Positions 6,384-12,937 of a DNA stretch of 12,937 nt are shown here, in pieces (the first letter of the stretch is position 1; the number at the start of each line of letters is the position of its first letter). The notes beneath the pieces were generated by a model. The model was not told where the DNA came from, searched no databases, and was given only the letters and a program-made list of their open reading frames with translations. A program made the position numbers and the translations under genes. This DNA comes from Pseudomonadota bacterium (GTDB lineage: Bacteria; Pseudomonadota; Alphaproteobacteria; Rhizobiales; Rhizobiaceae): NCBI GenBank assembly GCA_023387775.1, contig JAEWHN010000394.1, positions 1-12,937 on the forward strand, read 5' to 3'.

Positions 6384-7644
6384 ACTCCAGCCCTTTCACC
6401 ACCGCAAGCACATCCGGCTCGGCCCTTCGCCCGTCGAACTCGTCGACCACGCCGAATGCGCCGCCATAGCCCCAGATCGCCCAGGAAAAGCCGTGGCGCT
6501 CGGCCCGCTCGATCATGTCGCGCACATAGGCGGCGCGGTCTTCGGCCGGCATCACATAGGGGTTGCCGTATTCCTGACGGATCATGCCGAACTCGCCGAG
6601 GAATATGTTTTCCGGCTTTATGCGATAGCTCCGCGACCACCGTTCCACGGCCCGGAACGGCGCCTCCATCAGCTTCTCCAGCTTCTTCGGCGTGTTCATG
6701 GTTGCGACCTGCTCATCGAGATAAGCGAGCATGCCGGCCCGCCGAGTCCATGGCGCTTCGGCCTTGATCGTCTTGCGGATGCTCGAGAGCGTGGTGCGCA
6801 GGTCGGCAGGTTGCGCGCTGTGCAGCGGAAAGGGCAGGCCGGTCACGTAGCGGATGAAATCGCCGGCCCAGGTGGCGCCCTGGTGCGTCAGCAGGAACGG
6901 CTCGTAGGAGTGGAAGGTCCAGATGACATTGTCGTCGGGCACCTTCTTCGGATCGACCTTCGTCAGCGCCTCCGCGCTCGAATAGCAGCCGCCGCTCAGC
7001 ACGATGGTCAGCCGCGGAGCCGAGGCGCGGGCGGCGGCATACAGCCGCTGCAGTCTGTCTGGCCACAGCCTGGTCCTGCCGGCGTTGCAGTCGATCACCG
7101 GTTCGTTCATAGGCTCGAAGGCCACCAGCGCGGGGTTCTCCTTCGAAAGCAGCCGCGCCATCTGCCGCACCAGCTCGACATAGGCGTCGAACAGTTTTGG
7201 GTCGCTCATCACTTCGGCCATGCCGATCGCCCGGCTGCTGCCGGCCGGCACCAGGTGCATGTCCACCACGACCTTCAGCCCGGCGGCATTGATCATGCGA
7301 ACCGACTGCAGCACCGAGGCGAACAGTTTTTCCCGCAGCGGCAATGTCCTGTCGGAAAGGAAGGGCGAGGGGTCCACGGGCATGCGCACGAAGTCGAACC
7401 CGGTTTGCTTCAACAGCTTGAGGTCGGCGGCCCCTTCGGTCTTGCGCCATTCGGGAAAGGGCAGGATGGCTTTCTCGTCGCCCCAGAGGCTTTCGTCGGG
7501 CCATGTGGTCCAGATGTCGAGGTTCATGCCGCGCTTCATGGAAAAGCTGGCCGCCTGCGCTGCCGTTCCCGTTGCCGCCATCAGCGCCAGCGACACCAGC
7601 ACCACCCTGAGTGCCGCCGCCAGCAATGTCGTCCGGCTCGCCAT
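6376..7644 (-). CDS. Secreted glycoside hydrolase family 5 (cellulase-like)
   Basis: A 422-residue exported TIM-barrel glycosidase, probably acting on beta-linked glucan or a similar polysaccharide outside the cytoplasm. A signal peptide is clear: MASR, a hydrophobic core at about residues 7-24, and a cleavage site near AAQA-ASF (about 31). The GH5 acid/base glutamate is E181 in FEPMNEP and the nucleophile E351 in IFLGEFGM. H245 and Y247 (FHSYEP) and W391 fit the barrel motifs. The start at 7644 follows GGGAGA; an upstream in-frame start at 7683 would put 13 charged residues before the signal peptide. It is on the opposite strand to ruvB and ybgC and sits where the two are often neighbours in related genomes. 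The substrate (cellulose, xyloglucan, exopolysaccharide) cannot be told. Confidence 0.88.
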   Translation of the reverse strand: MASRTTLLAAALRVVLVSLALMAATGTAAQAASFSMKRGMNLDIWTTWPDESLWGDEKAILPFPEWRKTEGAADLKLLKQTGFDFVRMPVDPSPFLSDRTLPLREKLFASVLQSVRMINAAGLKVVVDMHLVPAGSSRAIGMAEVMSDPKLFDAYVELVRQMARLLSKENPALVAFEPMNEPVIDCNAGRTRLWPDRLQRLYAAARASAPRLTIVLSGGCYSSAEALTKVDPKKVPDDNVIWTFHSYEPFLLTHQGATWAGDFIRYVTGLPFPLHSAQPADLRTTLSSIRKTIKAEAPWTRRAGMLAYLDEQVATMNTPKKLEKLMEAPFRAVERWSRSYRIKPENIFLGEFGMIRQEYGNPYVMPAEDRAAYVRDMIERAERHGFSWAIWGYGGAFGVVDEFDGRRAEPDVLAVVKGLEWR

Positions 7645-7718
7645 CTCGTCTCCCAAACCCTCTCGACGCGGCCAGTTTCGCACGATACCTCTCGGCTTGA
7701 TAGCGAAAGGAACGCACG

Positions 7719-8186
7719 ATGGACGAGCATGGTGAACGCGAAAGGCTGACGGCAGGCATCGCCGGCGAGCTGACGCCGTTCGGCCACCGCCTGATGGCGC
7801 GGGTCTATTATGCCGACACCGATTTCTCCGGCGTCGTCTACCACGCCCGCTACCTGGAGTTCTTCGAGCGCGGCCGCTCCGATTTCCTGCGGCTGGCCGG
7901 CGTGCACCACACCGAGCTGGCCGATGGCAAGCACGGCGAGAAGCTGGTCTGGATCGTTCGCCGCATGGAGATCTACTTTCGCGCGCCCGCCCGCATCGAC
8001 GACATCCTCACCGTCGACACGCGCACGGAAGAGATTTCCGGCGCACGCATCCGAATGGCGCAGCAGTTGAAGCGCGACGGCGAAGTGCTGGTGGAGGCCA
8101 AGGTCGAGGCGGCGATCATCGGCGAGAACGGCCGCCCGCGCCGTTTCCCTCGCGAGTGGATCGAAGCCTTCATGCCGCGCGGCTGA
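7719..8186 (+). CDS. ybgC: Acyl-CoA thioesterase YbgC, Tol-Pal associated
   Basis: A 155-residue hot-dog fold thioesterase of the 4-hydroxybenzoyl-CoA thioesterase/YbgC family, which hydrolyses acyl-CoA (or acyl-ACP) esters. The signature VYYADTDFSGVVYHARYLEFFERGR carries the catalytic aspartate D35. The C-terminal part, with WIVRRMEIYFRAPARIDD, is normal. In proteobacteria ybgC usually heads the tolQRAB-pal operon; in this window no tolQ follows and a minus-strand HAD gene begins 11 bases after its stop. The start at ATG 7719 has AAAGGAA ten bases upstream. It is divergent from the GH5 gene over a 74-base gap that shows no convincing promoter. The family is certain; the role in envelope function is by analogy. 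Confidence 0.92.
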   Translation: MDEHGERERLTAGIAGELTPFGHRLMARVYYADTDFSGVVYHARYLEFFERGRSDFLRLAGVHHTELADGKHGEKLVWIVRRMEIYFRAPARIDDILTVDTRTEEISGARIRMAQQLKRDGEVLVEAKVEAAIIGENGRPRRFPREWIEAFMPRG

Positions 8187-8197
8187 GCGGCGCGACG

Positions 8198-8896
8198 CTA
8201 CCGGGGCCGGCCTGGCGCCATGGGTGCGGGCTCAAAATCCGACCGCGAAAGTCGCAGAACGTCGCCGATGTGGTCGACCGCCATGTCGGGAGCGGGGTCC
8301 AGCGCAAGGTTTGCGCCCTCGGCCGCATAGTGGCCCTGGCGCACGAACACGGTGGTAAGGCAGTCGCCAAGCCGGCGCTTCATCGCTGCAAGCAGTTGCG
8401 GCTTGTCGTCCAACATCACGTAGCGCTCCGCCTGAAAGTGCCGCAGCACCACGTCCAGCATGCGCTCCTTGTGCAGGTAGACCAGCACCCGGCCGTCAAC
8501 CGCATCCCAAATGCCGGAGCGCCGTATCTTGTGCGGTTGGAATATGATGTCGCCGTCCGAAAGCACGATCGCCCCGCCCGTCGAGCGCAGGTGTCGCACC
8601 ACGGCGAGCGCGCGCGGGTAAAGCCTTTCCGCGAACGGGTAGTCGAGCAAAAATTGCGACGTCTTGAGCAGGTTCAGCTCGTCCGTGTTCTGAAGCCGAA
8701 ACGTCTGCAGCGCGCCGAGATAGTCGGCATAGCCGAGCCGCTCGCGCCGCTCGTCGTAGATCTGCCAGTAGCGTTCGCGCTCCTGCCTGCCGAACGCCTG
8801 CTCCAGCCAGCCCGTGAGGTCGGCGGCGAAACGGTCGTTGTCGAGCAGCGTGTCGTCGACATCGATCATGAACAGGAGTTCGTCGGGGTGCGCCAC
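8198..8896 (-). CDS. HAD-family hydrolase
   Basis: A 232-residue haloacid dehalogenase-type phosphohydrolase. Motif I is MIDVDDTLLDND (nucleophile D12, general acid D14), motif II VLSDGD (S113), a likely motif III lysine in LHKER (about K143), and motif IV MLDDK (D163, D164). All catalytic positions are present, so an active phosphatase is likely; the substrate is unknown. A helical cap is inserted after motif I. The GTG at 8896 is preferred as start because AGGA stands six bases before it and motif I follows at the usual distance. A GTG at 8932 would add 12 residues without a ribosome site. It converges with ybgC (11-base gap) and diverges from the aldolase gene. Confidence 0.88.
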   Translation of the reverse strand: MAHPDELLFMIDVDDTLLDNDRFAADLTGWLEQAFGRQERERYWQIYDERRERLGYADYLGALQTFRLQNTDELNLLKTSQFLLDYPFAERLYPRALAVVRHLRSTGGAIVLSDGDIIFQPHKIRRSGIWDAVDGRVLVYLHKERMLDVVLRHFQAERYVMLDDKPQLLAAMKRRLGDCLTTVFVRQGHYAAEGANLALDPAPDMAVDHIGDVLRLSRSDFEPAPMAPGRPR

Positions 8897-9060
8897 GGCT
8901 GTTCCTGGCTCCGGATCCTTGGCCCTCCGCACGAACGTGCGCTGCGGTCGAACGTTCCGCAGGGATGGACCAGCCGGCGGCAGCGCTTGAGACAGCGGCG
9001 ATTCCGGTTGCCTGCCAAGCCAGCGGAAGGCATCCTTTCCTCAACAAGAAGGGGAATGCC

Positions 9061-9828
9061 ATGACCGTCACGCATCTGTCGGCCAAGAGCCGCACCAACC
9101 TGCCTTTCTATGAAGAGCGCGTCGATCTTGCCTGCGCCTTCCGCTGGACCGCCCGGCTCAACATGCACGAGGCCGTTGCCAACCATTTCTCGCTGGCGGT
9201 CAACGACGACGGATCGCAGTTCCTGATGAACCCCAACCAGGTGCATTTCTCGCGCATCAAGGCCAGCGACCTCCTGCTGATCGACGCCAACGATCCCGAG
9301 ACGATGAACCGGCCCGATGCGCCGGACCCGACCGCCTGGGGCTTGCACGGCGCCGTCCACCGCAATTGCCCGCATGCGCGCTGCGTGCTGCATGTGCATT
9401 CCATCCATGCCACCGTGCTGGCCTCGCTGGCCGATTCCCGGCTGCCGCCCATCGACCAGAACTCGGCCATGTTCTTCAATCGCCATGTGGTGGACGAGCA
9501 TTACGGCGGGCTGGCCTTCGAGGAGGAGGGCGAGCGCTGCTCCGCACTGCTGGCCGACCCGAAGGTGAGGGTCATGGTCATGGGCAATCACGGCGTCATG
9601 GTCATCGGCAAGACCGTCGCCGAGGCGTTCAACCAGCTCTATTATTTCGAGCGCGCCGCAGAAACCTACATCAAGGCGCTTTGGACGGGCCGGCCGCTGC
9701 GCGTGCTGTCCGACGAGATCGCCGAGAAGACCGCCAGCGAGATGGACGACTATCCCGGCCAGGCCGAGCGCCATCTGGCCGAGCTGAAGGCGATCCTGGA
9801 CGAGCAGGAGCCTGCTTACAGGAACTGA
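9061..9828 (+). CDS. Class II aldolase/adducin-like protein
   Basis: A 255-residue protein of the class II aldolase/adducin family (fuculose-phosphate aldolase fold). The zinc-binding histidines appear as HVH (H111, H113) and H177 in MGNHGVMVIG. The catalytic glutamate of true fuculose aldolases, which lies about 20 residues before HxH, is not seen: the equivalent stretch is PTAWGLHGAVH. This places it with the adducin-like subgroup whose reactions are mostly undefined. ATG 9061 is chosen because AAGGGG stands close upstream and the conserved region begins soon after; the frame is open from 8965, but that extension has no comparable site. It converges with the next HAD gene over 22 bases. Confidence 0.87.
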   Translation: MTVTHLSAKSRTNLPFYEERVDLACAFRWTARLNMHEAVANHFSLAVNDDGSQFLMNPNQVHFSRIKASDLLLIDANDPETMNRPDAPDPTAWGLHGAVHRNCPHARCVLHVHSIHATVLASLADSRLPPIDQNSAMFFNRHVVDEHYGGLAFEEEGERCSALLADPKVRVMVMGNHGVMVIGKTVAEAFNQLYYFERAAETYIKALWTGRPLRVLSDEIAEKTASEMDDYPGQAERHLAELKAILDEQEPAYRN

Positions 9829-9850
9829 CGCGGCTTCACGCCGCCTGCGT

Positions 9851-10486
9851 TCACTCCACGCCGAGGTGAGCCCGAAGCTCCTCCAAGCTTGAAACGTGGA
9901 TCGCGCCGGGCGGCGTTTCCATCGGCTGCTGCGGCCAGAACAGGGTGCGCATGCCGGCCGCTACGCCGGCGGTCGCGCCGGCATGGCTGTCCTCCACCAC
10001 ATAGGTCTCGGCCGGATCGACGCCGGTCAGCCACGCCGCGCGCAGAAAAGGTTCGGGATCGGGCTTCCCATTGCGCACGTCGTTGCGGGTCACGCTTTTG
10101 AGGCCCGGCCGGTCGACGCCGATCACGCGCAGATTGGCTTCCACGATCAGCCGGTCGGAGTTCGACACCACCGCCAGCGGCACGCCCTGGGCGCGCAGGT
10201 CGCGATAGACCTCCACCGCGCCCGCCCGCGGCTTCAGCGTGGCGATGTGCTCCATGTAGTAGACGTATTTGCGCAGGATCCAGTCGTCGAATGGCAGCTT
10301 CAGGCCGAACTCGTCGTGCAGCATCTCGTAGACCGGTATGGCCGCGATGCCGATGACGCGGTCGTGCAGGTCGTCGGGCGGGGTGATGCCCAGGCTCTTC
10401 AGCACCGTCGTCAGCGCGCGCTCGTGCAGGGGCTCGCTGTCGATCAGCGTTCCGTCCATGTCCCAGTAAACGGCTTTCGGCGTCAT
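9851..10486 (-). CDS. HAD-superfamily phosphatase, phosphoglycolate phosphatase/beta-PGM type
   Basis: A 211-residue HAD hydrolase of subfamily IA. Motif I is YWDMDGTLIDSEPLH (D9, D11), motif II VVSNSD (S108), K141 in NGKPDPEPF, and motif IV VVEDSHAG (E165, D166). The helical cap lies between residues 18 and 85. Relatives include phosphoglycolate phosphatase, beta-phosphoglucomutase and sugar or nucleotide phosphatases. The DMDGT-LIDSEPLH form is common to several of these, so no substrate is claimed. The start at 10486 has AAAGGA at a suitable distance; an open frame continues 23 codons upstream without a better site. It is downstream of the peroxiredoxin on the same strand, but a terminator separates the two, so it probably has its own promoter. 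Confidence 0.9.
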   Translation of the reverse strand: MTPKAVYWDMDGTLIDSEPLHERALTTVLKSLGITPPDDLHDRVIGIAAIPVYEMLHDEFGLKLPFDDWILRKYVYYMEHIATLKPRAGAVEVYRDLRAQGVPLAVVSNSDRLIVEANLRVIGVDRPGLKSVTRNDVRNGKPDPEPFLRAAWLTGVDPAETYVVEDSHAGATAGVAAGMRTLFWPQQPMETPPGAIHVSSLEELRAHLGVE

Positions 10487-10574
10487 GCGGGAGATCCTTT
10501 CGGGAAGGTCATATCGGGTTTGGCGCAGGAGATAAACCGCGGCCGGGCCACGCAACCGCCGAGGGAAGCCGGAA

Positions 10575-10610
10575 AGAAAAACCCCGGCGCGCGGGTCGCG
10601 GCCGGGGTTT
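10575..10610 (-). terminator. Intrinsic terminator of the peroxiredoxin gene
   Basis: On the minus strand AAACCCCGGC and GCCGGGGTTT form a perfect 10-bp stem around a 12-base GC-rich loop. The second arm continues into TTTTTCTTT. It lies 24 bases after the peroxiredoxin stop and before the HAD phosphatase. Confidence 0.82.
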
Positions 10611-10633
10611 GATGCATGAAAATGCGTGGCCTA

Positions 10634-11179
10634 TCAGGCGGCTTCGGCGACGTCGTCGTTCTTCAGCGCCTCGAGGATGTTCTGCGGCGAGGAGACACCG
10701 TACGGATCGCTCTCGCAGTTGTCGGAGTAGCCCTCTTCCTCGAACCACTTCTCGACCTTGCCGTTGTTGATCACGGCAGCATAGCGCCAGGAGCGCATGC
10801 CGAAGCCGAGATTGTCCTTGGCCACCAGCATGCCCATCTTGCGGGTGAACTCGCCCGAACCGTCCGGGATCAGCTTGACGTTATCGAGGTTCTGCGACTT
10901 GCCCCAGGCGTTCATGACGAAGGCGTCATTGACCGAGATGCAGTAGATTTCGTCGATGCCCTGCTCCTTGAACTCGCCGTAGAGCTTCTCGAAGTCCGGC
11001 AGCTGGTAGGTCGAGCAGGTCGGCGTGAAGGCGCCCGGCAGCGAGAACAGGATGACGCGCTTGCCGTCGAAGAAGTCGGCCGAGGTCTTGTCTTCCCAGC
11101 GGAAGGGATTCGGGCCGCCGATCGATTCGTCGCGCACGCGCGTGCGGAAGGTAACGGAAGGGACTTTTTTCCCGATCAT
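10634..11179 (-). CDS. Peroxiredoxin, Prx5/PrxII type
   Basis: A 181-residue thiol peroxidase that reduces hydrogen peroxide and organic peroxides, regenerated by glutaredoxin or thioredoxin. The peroxidatic cysteine is C55 in LPGAFTPTCSTYQLP with T52 nearby, and R129 (GMRSWRYA) fits the active-site arginine. Further cysteines are C80 (IYCISVNDAF, as in plant and bacterial PrxII) and C155 (SDNCESDPYG). Either could resolve the sulfenic acid; which one does cannot be read here. The start at 11179 has AAGGAGAG five bases upstream, the strongest ribosome site seen in the window, while the open frame upstream is low-complexity. It ends in a terminator at 10575-10610, so it is probably a single-gene transcript. 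No clear OxyR site was recognised upstream. Confidence 0.94.
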   Translation of the reverse strand: MIGKKVPSVTFRTRVRDESIGGPNPFRWEDKTSADFFDGKRVILFSLPGAFTPTCSTYQLPDFEKLYGEFKEQGIDEIYCISVNDAFVMNAWGKSQNLDNVKLIPDGSGEFTRKMGMLVAKDNLGFGMRSWRYAAVINNGKVEKWFEEEGYSDNCESDPYGVSSPQNILEALKNDDVAEAA

Positions 11180-11434
11180 GAACGCTCTCCTTGTGGTGGG
11201 GTGGCCCGCGCCTTGAGCAAGGGGGCCTTGAAACTTCGCGAGGCCGAAAAATAGCGATTGGCCGTTTCCTGTCCAGCGCCGCCGGCGTGGCATCCGGTCG
11301 CGGTCCACAGCCGACCCGATCGATCGGCCAGCGGCCTCGGGGCCGTGTCGCGCGGTCAAATCCGCCGCGCCGGGGAACCCGTCTGCGGCCCGCTCGTTTG
11401 GTTGCCGGGGCGGTTTTTCGCAAGAGGATGAACG

Positions 11435-11917
11435 ATGACGACGCGGACACCGCGCGAGATATACTGGACGACTGCCTTGGCTACGCTCGGATGCGCCCTT
11501 GTCGCCGGGCAGGGGACGGCCGCGGAGCGGCTGGAAAACAAGAAGGTGCTGGATTCCATCATCGGCTCCCAGGTTCAGCAGGAGCAGAAGCGCGCCGAAG
11601 CCGATCCGGGCCGCATCATCGCAGCCATCGAGAACGCTGCCGGTGCCGCTAGCGAGGTGCGCAAGACCTCAAGCCTGGAAAAGGTCGACATCGTGTTCCT
11701 GCTGGATGCCGCCGAAGGCAGGCTGCCGCCGAAGGTCGACGCCACCGTCAGGCAGCATCAGAAGGAAATCACGCAGCTGCGCCAGGAGCTGGAAGGCAAC
11801 GCCATGCTCTACCACGCCATCGATTCGCGTTCCGTCCTGATGCGCGACGTGATCGCGGTCGAATTCGACGGCCACAAGAGCGTGATCATCTACGCTGCCG
11901 CGCGTCCTTCGAAATGA
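11435..11917 (+). CDS. Secreted hypothetical protein
   Basis: A 160-residue protein that I do not recognise. It begins with a probable signal peptide: TTRTPREIY, a hydrophobic stretch at about residues 12-25 (WTTALATLGCALVAG), and a possible cleavage after GTAA near residue 30. The cysteine at 20 does not sit in a good lipobox. The mature part is hydrophilic. A helix at about 33-56 is rich in Q, K and E, and residues 104-122 (TVRQHQKEITQLRQELEG) could form a short coiled coil. The C-terminal region DVIAVEFDGHKSVIIYAAARPSK looks like beta strands. ATG 11435 is preceded by AGAGG. It is divergent from the peroxiredoxin over a 255-base region in which I see no clear regulatory motif, and convergent with the DUF1272 gene. 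Periplasmic location is inferred. Confidence 0.7.
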   Translation: MTTRTPREIYWTTALATLGCALVAGQGTAAERLENKKVLDSIIGSQVQQEQKRAEADPGRIIAAIENAAGAASEVRKTSSLEKVDIVFLLDAAEGRLPPKVDATVRQHQKEITQLRQELEGNAMLYHAIDSRSVLMRDVIAVEFDGHKSVIIYAAARPSK

Positions 11918-11960
11918 AGCCGGCGCGGGGCCGCAGCCGCCCGCCCTCTGAAGAGCGCCT

Positions 11961-12212
11961 TCATGACGCCTTTCGGCCGCAGCCTTCGGGGTTGAGTACC
12001 CTGCGCGTCGAAGCCGGGTATTTTACCAGCATGGCCGCCGGCCGTATTGGCCTTGGAGTGAAGTTGCCGCCGCAATTGGGGCAGACCCCGCCCAGCACGT
12101 CATCGACGCATGCGGCGCAGAAGGTGCACTCGAAGGTACAGATCATGGCATCCGCCGCCTCGGGCGGCAGGTCCTTGTCGCAGCATTCGCAATTCGGGCG
12201 CAGTTCCAGCAT
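11961..12212 (-). CDS. DUF1272 cysteine-rich mini-protein
   Basis: An 83-residue cytoplasmic protein of the DUF1272 family. It has three pairs of cysteines and two more single ones before residue 50: CECC (8, 10, 11), C25, C29, CAAC (32, 35) and CPNC (44, 47). This suggests a double zinc-ribbon or treble-clef-like fold with two metal sites. The opening MLELRPNCECCDKDLPPEAADAMICTFECTFC is characteristic of the family. The tail from about residue 50 (NFTPRPIRPAA to GCGRKAS) is less conserved and a little long. The function is unknown. The start at 12212 follows AAGGA. It converges with the secreted protein gene over about 43 bases, and its upstream side faces the ACP gene. Confidence 0.87.
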   Translation of the reverse strand: MLELRPNCECCDKDLPPEAADAMICTFECTFCAACVDDVLGGVCPNCGGNFTPRPIRPAAMLVKYPASTRRVLNPEGCGRKAS

Positions 12213-12452
12213 CTCAGATCCTTCGTGTATTCAGCCATTTCCCGCTTCAGCAGGATGGCGTGCCTGCTGATCGGCGGCAAGATCAAAGCATCGTCTCAGT
12301 CGAGCCGCCATGTTGCCTCCCGTCATGGCGCTTCAATAAGATCAACTCTTGCTTGTTTCGAAGGCGGGCATGGTTGAAATTCACCGTTGCGAAGCAAGGT
12401 CGATGATGCGACGTTCCCACTACAGGGCGTCCGCATGTTTGGGAGAGGCGGA

Positions 12453-12707
12453 ATGGCAGATCAGCTTGCGCAGGAAATCATCGACAAGATCAAGGCCCAT
12501 GCAGAGATGAATGGCGGCGAGGTAACGGCGGAGACCGAGCTCAACGCATTGGGCATACATTCTCTGGAGCTGACGGAGATAATCTTCGACCTGGAAGAAG
12601 CCTATGGCATCGAGATCGAGATGAACACCGTTGAAGCCTGGAGCAACCTGAAGAATGTCGGCGACATGGTCGCCGCCGTACGCGAACTGATCGGCGCCCA
12701 GGCCTGA
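12453..12707 (+). CDS. Acyl carrier protein, NodF-like
   Basis: An 84-residue acyl carrier protein. The phosphopantetheine serine is S37 in ALGIHSLELTEI. The usual aspartate before it (GxDSL) is histidine here (H36). The start MADQLAQEII and the segment FDLEEAYGIEIEMNTVEAWSNLKNVGDMV closely resemble the nodulation-specific carrier NodF rather than the housekeeping AcpP or the long-chain AcpXL (comparison from memory). It probably carries acyl chains for the ketosynthase that starts one base after its stop, in the manner of NodF and NodE. ATG 12453 has GGAGAGG just upstream; an open frame from 12387 would add 22 unrelated residues. No nod box was seen in the 240 bases ahead, so a chromosomal, non-symbiotic relative is more likely than a true nod gene. 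Confidence 0.88.
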   Translation: MADQLAQEIIDKIKAHAEMNGGEVTAETELNALGIHSLELTEIIFDLEEAYGIEIEMNTVEAWSNLKNVGDMVAAVRELIGAQA

Positions 12708-12708
12708 T

Positions 12709-12937
12709 ATGGCCCGTTCCCGCATCGTCATCACGGGGCTCGGCGGCCTGTGCGGTCTCGGCACCAGCGCCCCTGCCATCTGGGAAGCCATGCGCGCCGG
12801 CCGCTCCGGCATCGGCGAGATCACCACCGCGCCGCTGTACGAACTCAAGGTGCGTGTCGGCGCGGAAATCAGGCAGCTGCCCGAACACGGCATCGAAAAG
12901 AAGCGCCTGGTCACCATGGACCGCTACAGCCTGCTGG
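12709..12937 (+). CDS. Beta-ketoacyl-ACP synthase, NodE/FabF-like (3' end cut by window edge)
   Basis: The first 76 codons of a condensing enzyme, which elongates an acyl chain on a carrier protein with malonyl-ACP. The N-terminus RIVITGLGGLCGLGTSAPAIWEAMRAGRSGIGEI is the classic start of the FabF/KAS II fold. The continuation, with VGAEIRQLPEHGIEKKRLVTMDRYSLL, is like NodE (GLCGLG, VGAE, MDR). The catalytic Cys-His-His lie beyond the window. ATG 12709 stands one base after the ACP stop, so the pair is translationally coupled and almost certainly works together. The specific product is not deducible from this fragment. Confidence 0.9.
   Translation, partial: MARSRIVITGLGGLCGLGTSAPAIWEAMRAGRSGIGEITTAPLYELKVRVGAEIRQLPEHGIEKKRLVTMDRYSLL

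Noticed and set aside
6337..7749. Long plus-strand open frame of 470 codons opposite the GH5 gene
   Set aside because: Rich in H, R, G, Q and P with no recognisable domain. The minus-strand frame encodes a complete GH5 enzyme with signal peptide.
8931..8960. Repeated GAAC/GTTC motifs (GAACGTTC palindrome) between the HAD and aldolase genes as a LexA or other operator
   Set aside because: Spacing does not fit the LexA box, and an 8-base palindrome alone is too little evidence.
8156..9064. Plus-strand open frame of 302 codons over the first HAD gene
   Set aside because: Shadow frame. The minus strand has all four HAD motifs in order.
12213..12452. Nod box or NodD site before the NodF-like gene
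   Set aside because: No stretch resembles the nod box with its ATC-N9-GAT halves. Nothing else convincing was seen in these 240 bases, where short open frames have no ribosome sites.
12453..12707. AcpXL (very-long-chain lipid A carrier)
   Set aside because: AcpXL is longer and has GIDSLDFLDI-type sequence. This protein matches the NodF pattern better, and a NodE-like rather than FabZ-like gene follows.

Overview
The window looks like the chromosome of a Rhizobiales alphaproteobacterium, probably a Mesorhizobium/Aminobacter-type member of the Phyllobacteriaceae. The grounds are high GC, an rcdA (DUF1465) gene beside a ruvC-ruvA-ruvB set, CtrA-type TTAA-N7-TTAA boxes, and a NodF/NodE-like acyl carrier protein and ketosynthase pair at the right edge. 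Genus is inferred from gene content and similarity recalled from memory, not from a search.

Layout. (1) 1-1953: the 3' part of an AMP-forming acyl-CoA synthetase, then a small four-helix membrane protein related to heme-copper oxidase subunit I. (2) 1954-2293: a 340-base gap holding a good small-RNA candidate that ends in a strong intrinsic terminator, a full CtrA box ahead of rcdA, a weaker CtrA-like box ahead of the RNA candidate, and two abutting DnaA-box-like 9-mers. (3) 2294-6322: rcdA, then ruvC, ruvA and ruvB (Holliday junction resolution). The ruv genes are split by two accessory insertions: a VapBC-type toxin-antitoxin pair (AbrB-fold antitoxin plus PIN toxin) between ruvC and ruvA, and a lower-GC HEPN-like gene between ruvA and ruvB. 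The second insertion overlaps both neighbours and leaves ruvB with a TTG start. (4) 6376-8186: a secreted GH5 glycosidase on the minus strand, then ybgC; no tolQ follows ybgC here. (5) 8198-11179: HAD hydrolase (-), class II aldolase/adducin-like protein (+), second HAD phosphatase (-), and a Prx5-type peroxiredoxin (-) with its own terminator. (6) 11435-12937: a secreted protein of unknown function (+), a DUF1272 cysteine-rich mini-protein (-), then a NodF-like ACP and the start of a NodE-like ketosynthase, which runs off the right edge.

How the genes fit together. The rcdA region reads as a cell-cycle node: RcdA helps ClpXP degrade CtrA, and the CtrA box ahead of rcdA would close a negative feedback loop. 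The small-RNA candidate next to it may share that control. The ruv operon has picked up a PIN nuclease toxin module and a HEPN-like gene, both from folds common in RNA-targeting toxin and defence systems, and both are packed tightly enough to be co-expressed with ruvAB. The right edge starts a specialised fatty-acyl synthesis operon. Most of the rest is ordinary chromosomal metabolism. No tRNA, rRNA, CRISPR array, insertion sequence or phage gene was seen.
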